Positions 14,381 to 17,438 of a stretch of DNA of 17,438 nt are shown one piece after another. The position numbers and the translations under genes are program-made. This DNA is from Oscillospiraceae bacterium (lineage in GTDB: Bacteria; Bacillota; Clostridia; Oscillospirales; Oscillospiraceae), in assembly GCA_020025175.1 (NCBI GenBank), contig JAHHSM010000031.1:1-17438 (forward strand), written 5' to 3'. Below the pieces are notes generated by a model. The model made no database searches, was not told where the DNA came from, and was given only the letters and a program-made list of their open reading frames with translations. Position 1 is the stretch's first letter. Each line of letters starts with the position of its first letter.

Positions 14381-15871
14381 TTAGCGGTTTTCAAACACCT
14401 TACCCAACAATTCCTTCAGCATGAGGAGTTCCTCATTGCTTCCAGTAATTGTTCCTTTTGTTTTCGATACCGCAGGTGCACACTCTGTTGTTCGAGGTCC
14501 AAACAGGTCTTCCACTTTACGGACACCATATCCGACTTTTCTGATATAAACCAGATTCATCGGAGATACGTTATCCGAAGTAGCACCTCGCCCAGCAGAT
14601 CCGCTTCCCAACGTCATAGCCGGGAAAAGGTTCGTTGTGATACCCATACCACCAAAGGTGGCAGGTGTATTGACAAGTACACGAGCTACAGGTTTTTTCA
14701 GTGCGAACTGACGGATTACTTCTTCATCATTAGAATGAATCACCAGCGTATGCCCACGGCGTTCATTGAGCAAAAGCTCAATACACTTTTCACATGCATG
14801 CATCCAATCATCTTCTATGTAATATGCAAGCACTGGGCAAAGTTTTTCGCGAGAATACGGATTTGTATCAGATACAAATCTCTGTTCAGAGACAAGCAGA
14901 ACCGTATCTTCCGGAACCGAAATTCCAGCGCACTTAGCCAAATACTTTGCTGTTTTACCAGCCATTTCACCATCAGACTGTTTGCCGTCAGGGAAAAGAA
15001 GTTTGCCAAGGCGTTCAGACTCTGCTTCACTCATAAAGTAAGCGCCGTTATTCTGTAACTCACGCTTCACTTCATTCGCAATCGGGCCATCCACAACAAT
15101 GGACTGTTCAGCAGCTGTAGATACACCGTTGTCAAAAGTTTTACTCTGAATAATATCTTGCACTGCCTGATGAATGTTTGCTGTGCGTTCAATAAACACA
15201 GGTCCGTTTCCCGCTCCGCCATAGAGAACAGGCTTACCGCATTTGCCAGCCACATCCAGCATGTCCGGCACGCCGGTAATCAGGATCATCGAAACCGCAT
15301 TATGGTTCATCAATTCCAATGTACCGGATCGCGTCACCGTATGCAGATAAGACATAGCACCTGTTGGTAAACCGTAACGTTCTGCAGTTGCAATCAGGAT
15401 ATCCAATACACGACCGATGGTATTCTTCGCTCTGGGATGAGGGGAAAACACCACTGCATTTCCGGATTTCACAGAAATCAAGGCCTTGTAAATCGTTGTA
15501 GAGACCGGGCTGGTTGCAGGACACAACGCCGCAATTACACCCACTGGTACACCAACATCCATCGTATGAATCGCTTTATCCTCGTTGATAATACCAACAC
15601 AACGCATGCCTCTCAGCTTTCCGCGCAGATATTCGCACACGAAACGGTTCTTTATGTACTTATCCTGCCAAACACCGTAATCGGTTTCATCACTGGACAT
15701 CACAGCCAATTCTTTGGCATATTTTCCAACTTCCTCTGCCATGTGATCCACGATCTCATCCAGCTTCTCCTGCGGAAAAGCAGCCAGAATTTTCTGTGCC
15801 TCTCGCGCATTTTCAGCTAAAATGCGTGCCTCCTGCATAGAGAGTAAATCGTTATCAATAATGGTGTTCAT
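14381..15871 (-). CDS. Aldehyde dehydrogenase paralogue lacking the catalytic cysteine
   Basis: A 496-residue CoA-acylating aldehyde dehydrogenase family protein, alignable throughout with the copy at 1451-3016. At the catalytic position, where the other reads GTVCASEQS, this one reads GVSTAAEQS, so Cys is replaced by Thr (T252). The conserved LGCGTWGG motif is also changed, to LGSGSAGR. The nucleotide-binding part (VVFSPHPRAK, YGGAGNGPVFIERTA) is kept. It therefore probably cannot form the thioester intermediate and may have a structural, regulatory or nucleotide-binding role, perhaps with its paralogue. Its C-terminal helix (SNEELLMLKELLGKVF) looks like an encapsulation peptide. The frame extends to a TTG at 15892, but GGGGAG (15878-15883) is 6 nt before the ATG at 15871. 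It lies directly upstream of the alcohol dehydrogenase. Some type I loci have two such dehydrogenases; whether the others also lack Cys I cannot tell. Confidence 0.9.
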   Translation of the reverse strand: MNTIIDNDLLSMQEARILAENAREAQKILAAFPQEKLDEIVDHMAEEVGKYAKELAVMSSDETDYGVWQDKYIKNRFVCEYLRGKLRGMRCVGIINEDKAIHTMDVGVPVGVIAALCPATSPVSTTIYKALISVKSGNAVVFSPHPRAKNTIGRVLDILIATAERYGLPTGAMSYLHTVTRSGTLELMNHNAVSMILITGVPDMLDVAGKCGKPVLYGGAGNGPVFIERTANIHQAVQDIIQSKTFDNGVSTAAEQSIVVDGPIANEVKRELQNNGAYFMSEAESERLGKLLFPDGKQSDGEMAGKTAKYLAKCAGISVPEDTVLLVSEQRFVSDTNPYSREKLCPVLAYYIEDDWMHACEKCIELLLNERRGHTLVIHSNDEEVIRQFALKKPVARVLVNTPATFGGMGITTNLFPAMTLGSGSAGRGATSDNVSPMNLVYIRKVGYGVRKVEDLFGPRTTECAPAVSKTKGTITGSNEELLMLKELLGKVFENR

Positions 15872-15877
15872 TGACAT

Positions 15878-15883
15878 CTCCCC
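15878..15883 (-). promoter_or_regulatory. Ribosome binding site for the aldehyde dehydrogenase paralogue
   Basis: GGGGAG lies 6 nt upstream of the ATG at 15871 and inside the extra codons of the TTG-initiated reading at 15892. A second in-frame ATG two codons earlier (15877) is directly next to the site and thus too close. Confidence 0.65.
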
Positions 15884-15912
15884 GTTTCGCAAATGGTTTC
15901 TCAGCTAAACTC

Positions 15913-16536
15913 TTAGCCAATCAAGCCTTCAGTAGAATAACGCTTAATAATCTTTTCCAGACCGGGATGGGGTCTAGCAATGGTCACGTGGCTGTATACT
16001 TCATGGCCCATATCTTCAATAGCCTTGACACCTGCTGCAACCGCAGTCTTGCAAGCGCCAACGTCACCGCGAACCAGAGCAGAAACGTAACCATCGTAAA
16101 TATTTTCGTAGCCAACCAGATCAACATCAGCTGCCTTGCACATTGCATCGGCTGCTTCCATCAGATACAGAACGCCGAAAGTCTCAACCATGCCCAGTGC
16201 TCTAGTTGGACCAGCAGGCACCTCAACCTCTTCTTCACCCTCAGGATCAATATCGTGGGTGTTGACAATTGCACTGATTGCCTTGATAGGACGAGGCATA
16301 ACATTTTTACCAGTTAAAGTACCGATTTTCTCAGCGGCTGCTGCGCCAGCTTCAACTGCAGATCTGCATGCTGCCACATCACCCTTGACAAACACGGTAC
16401 ACAGCGTAGAACCGCCAGCCTCAAATGCCACCAGTTCAACGTCGGCTGCCTTCAGCATCTTATCCGTCGCTTCGATAACGGGTACAATTGCCAAAGTCTC
16501 CACCAAGCCCAATGCTTCTTCGCCATGATATCTCAT
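15913..16536 (-). CDS. Tandem-domain BMC-T shell protein, first gene of the operon
   Basis: Two BMC domains in 207 residues: residues ~5-92 (EALGLVETLAIVPVIEATDKMLKAA, then GDVAACRSAVEAGAAAA and VMPRPIKAI) and ~112-200 (ALGMVETFGVLYLMEAADAM, then RGDVGACKTAVAAGVKA and IARPHPGLEKI). They are joined by an acidic linker (DIDPEGEEEVEVPAGP). Tandem proteins of this sort form pseudo-hexameric trimers with larger pores. The second pore loop (YENIYDGYVSALV) differs from the Gly-rich type and may suit larger metabolites or gating. The frame extends to 16668, but AGGAGG (16545-16550) lies 8 nt before the ATG at 16536. The extra 44 residues overlap untranslated leader sequence. As the first gene, it sits 41 nt ahead of the aldehyde dehydrogenase paralogue. 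Confidence 0.92.
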   Translation of the reverse strand: MRYHGEEALGLVETLAIVPVIEATDKMLKAADVELVAFEAGGSTLCTVFVKGDVAACRSAVEAGAAAAEKIGTLTGKNVMPRPIKAISAIVNTHDIDPEGEEEVEVPAGPTRALGMVETFGVLYLMEAADAMCKAADVDLVGYENIYDGYVSALVRGDVGACKTAVAAGVKAIEDMGHEVYSHVTIARPHPGLEKIIKRYSTEGLIG

Positions 16537-16583
16537 TATTTGTACCTCCTTCTTCGTCTTGTGACGACTAATTTTAGACTTCT

Positions 16584-16622
16584 CATTACCCCGCTCATTT
16601 GGTAATGGGCATAGCCTGAGCG
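16584..16622 (-). promoter_or_regulatory. Two interleaved inverted repeats in the operon leader
   Basis: CATTACC/GGTAATG (16584-16590 with 16601-16607) and CGCTCA/TGAGCG (16592-16597 with 16617-16622) are interleaved, so in the minus-strand transcript they are either mutually exclusive or form a pseudoknot. Each stem is only 6-7 bp. It lies about 50-85 nt before the first start codon. It could be a leader switch or chance. Confidence 0.35.
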
Positions 16623-16666
16623 CTATTTGTCTAAATTCTATAAAAAGAATATCATAACGTGCTCCC

Positions 16667-16735
16667 ACTATATTGAATATTCAATATTCAAACATAGGAT
16701 TTTTGTTGCTAATTTTAAAATAAAATTGTATAATA
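16667..16735 (-). promoter_or_regulatory. Candidate promoters of the microcompartment operon
   Basis: Two weak candidates on the minus strand. The first has -35 TTGCTT (16757-16752, just right of this span), 16 nt, and -10 TATTAT (16735-16730). The second has -10 TATAGT (16672-16667) with a poor -35 (ATGTTT) 17 nt upstream. In the second, the 19-bp palindrome fills the spacer, which would suit regulation by a DNA-binding protein. The sequence alone does not decide between them. Confidence 0.35.
16673..16691. promoter_or_regulatory. Perfect 19-bp palindrome, candidate operator
   Basis: TTGAATATT-C-AATATTCAA is a perfect 9-1-9 inverted repeat, and a 16-bp perfect palindrome (16671-16686) overlaps it. 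It lies about 140 nt upstream of the first gene of the operon. Size and symmetry fit a dimeric regulator such as TetR, MarR or MerR type; no regulator gene is in the window. The sequence is AT-only apart from G/C at three positions, which raises the chance of coincidence somewhat. Confidence 0.55.
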
Positions 16736-16905
16736 TCGTTTTTATTGCATAAAGCAAACTTTTTTTGGTAAATCTGTTTCTATCAACATATTGTATACTC
16801 TTCTGCTGTTTCTGTGCATTTTTTCACAATTTTTAGTCTTATTTGTCTATTTTTATTTTCCCAAAACCTGTTGTCATTTTATCATCAATTTGTTACACTA
16901 TAAAA

Positions 16906-16939
16906 GAATCCAACACAGTCTTCTACCGTATTTGGATTC
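16906..16939 (-). terminator. Hairpin with U-rich tail in the divergent region
   Basis: GAATCCAA (16906-16913) pairs with TTGGATTC (16932-16939), and an inner 5-bp stem (minus strand ACGGT/ACTGT, loop AGAAG) stacks on it. On the minus strand TTTTAT follows at once, as in an intrinsic terminator; on the plus strand GTTTTG follows. It could separate the divergent genes, stop read-through, or act as a leader attenuator if the minus-strand transcript begins further right. Confidence 0.45.
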
Positions 16940-17089
16940 GTTTTGTGGCATGCTCCGCTTAAACTGTATTTTATAATTTTTTATCTTTTTCAACCAGCTA
17001 TTTTATTACAGCAATATAGGTTTCACGTTTTATATACTATGTTTTCCTATATACGCAATATAAATTATCATTTTTTGGGATTTTTTACT

Positions 17090-17438
17090 ATGAATACTAC
17101 CGAATTTCAAGTTCAGGATGTATTGCGCAAAGTGTTCAAAGATGATTCCATTATTTTTGACAAATCACATTTTGCAGGCGGTCTAACGAACTATAATTAT
17201 ATTATGAATATACACGGAACGTCTTATGTAATCCGTGAACCCGGGTTAATGACAGAGCGGATGCTGGATCGTCCGTCAGAGCAAATGAACGATATTATCG
17301 CATCAGAACTTGGTATTAATTCTTTGACCATTTTTTTCGACAAATGCACAGGAATCAAAATCAGTGAGTATATCCATGACGGAAAAACTTTCGCTGCCTT
17401 GGACCCACACTCCTCTTTGTGTCTGCGTTCTGTAGCAG
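17090..17438 (+). CDS. Choline kinase / LicA-family phosphotransferase, 5' part only
   Basis: The first 116 codons of a plus-strand gene that runs off the right edge. The protein begins MNTTEFQVQDVLRKVF. It then has the family's ATP-loop region FAGGLTNYNYIMNIHG and the conserved YVIREPG strand with the ATP-binding Arg (Lys in ordinary kinases). After this come RPSEQMNDIIASELGI and the β-strand DKCTGIKISEYIHDG, as in LicA-type choline kinases. The catalytic loop and DxD motif lie beyond the window. If choline is the substrate it would make phosphocholine for surface or lipid use, or trap imported choline. The start has only a weak ribosome binding site (GGGA). It is divergent from the cut operon across 553 nt. 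The substrate is inferred partly from its neighbours. Confidence 0.75.
   Translation, partial: MNTTEFQVQDVLRKVFKDDSIIFDKSHFAGGLTNYNYIMNIHGTSYVIREPGLMTERMLDRPSEQMNDIIASELGINSLTIFFDKCTGIKISEYIHDGKTFAALDPHSSLCLRSVA

Larger units (their letters stand above)
16537..17089. promoter_or_regulatory. Divergent AT-rich control region between the cut operon and the kinase gene
   Basis: No gene lies in these 553 bases, and the short frames seen are AT-rich chance readings. From left to right it holds: the operon's first ribosome binding site (16545-16550), two overlapping inverted repeats in the 5' leader (16584-16622), a 19-bp palindrome (16673-16691), possible minus-strand promoters, and a long hairpin (16906-16939). 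It must drive the operon leftward and probably the kinase gene rightward. No convincing plus-strand promoter was found. Confidence 0.7.

Noticed and set aside
16537..16668. N-terminal extension of the first shell protein by 44 residues
   Set aside because: A strong AGGAGG 8 nt before the inner ATG sits inside the extension, and the extra residues are not BMC-like.
16537..17089. Cobalamin riboswitch or EutV-type ANTAR sites in the leader
   Set aside because: No B12-box-like motif was seen, and the hairpin loops do not show the paired hexaloops with A1 and G4.
1..17438. CRISPR array, tRNA, rRNA or complete insertion sequence
   Set aside because: No regularly spaced repeats, cloverleaf sequence or transposase with matching inverted ends was seen on either strand.

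Overview
This window is almost entirely one long minus-strand operon. It encodes a bacterial microcompartment (BMC) for anaerobic choline breakdown, a glycyl-radical-enzyme type known as the type I cut locus. The key genes are cutC (choline trimethylamine-lyase) and cutD (its radical SAM activase). The identification of cutC rests on its active-site residues (Y210, D218, C491, E493, T504, Y508, G823). All of these keep the spacing I recall for characterised Desulfovibrio CutC, with a constant +2 offset. Strong AGGAGG ribosome binding sites, AT-rich intergenic DNA, moderate GC in the genes and the lack of oxygen-dependent enzymes suggest a strictly anaerobic Firmicute, probably a gut Clostridia member. 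The species cannot be read from the window.

Layout, in transcription order from right to left: a tandem-domain BMC shell protein (16536-15913), an aldehyde dehydrogenase paralogue lacking the catalytic Cys (15871-14381), an iron alcohol dehydrogenase (14351-13203), cutC (13128-10582), cutD (10467-9517), a EutS/PduU-type shell protein, a EutP GTPase, a EutT-like protein, a EutJ actin-fold ATPase, a small divergent BMC protein, a EutN/CcmL pentamer (vertex) protein, a PduS/RnfC-like electron-transfer flavoprotein, a PduT-like tandem BMC shell protein, a EutQ-like cupin, a BMC shell protein with a long acidic tail and extra C-terminal domain, a canonical CoA-acylating aldehyde dehydrogenase, a PduL phosphotransacylase, and a final BMC hexamer protein (778-482). 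An intrinsic terminator follows at about 352-387. Most gaps are tiny or overlapping. The largest is the 114-nt cutC-cutD gap, which holds a strong hairpin.

How it works together: CutD installs the glycyl radical on CutC, which cleaves choline to trimethylamine and acetaldehyde inside the shell. Acetaldehyde is oxidised to acetyl-CoA by the aldehyde dehydrogenase, and PduL converts this to acetyl phosphate for ATP formation. The alcohol dehydrogenase reduces part of the acetaldehyde to ethanol and recycles NADH. PduS/PduT-type proteins may move electrons across the shell. No choline transporter, transcriptional regulator or classical acetate kinase is present in the window.

The right 0.9 kb is an AT-rich divergent control region (16537-17089). 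It contains a perfect 19-bp palindrome and several RNA-hairpin candidates. Next to it is the start of a plus-strand gene of the LicA choline-kinase family that runs off the right edge. The left 350 bp contain no gene I can identify.

The most unusual points are: the catalytic Cys to Thr change in the first aldehyde dehydrogenase; the Rho-N/SAP-like tail on a shell protein; a EutT-type (cobalamin adenosyltransferase-like) gene in a pathway that does not need B12; a shell protein that looks circularly permuted; and a PduT homologue without the residue that holds the Fe-S cluster.
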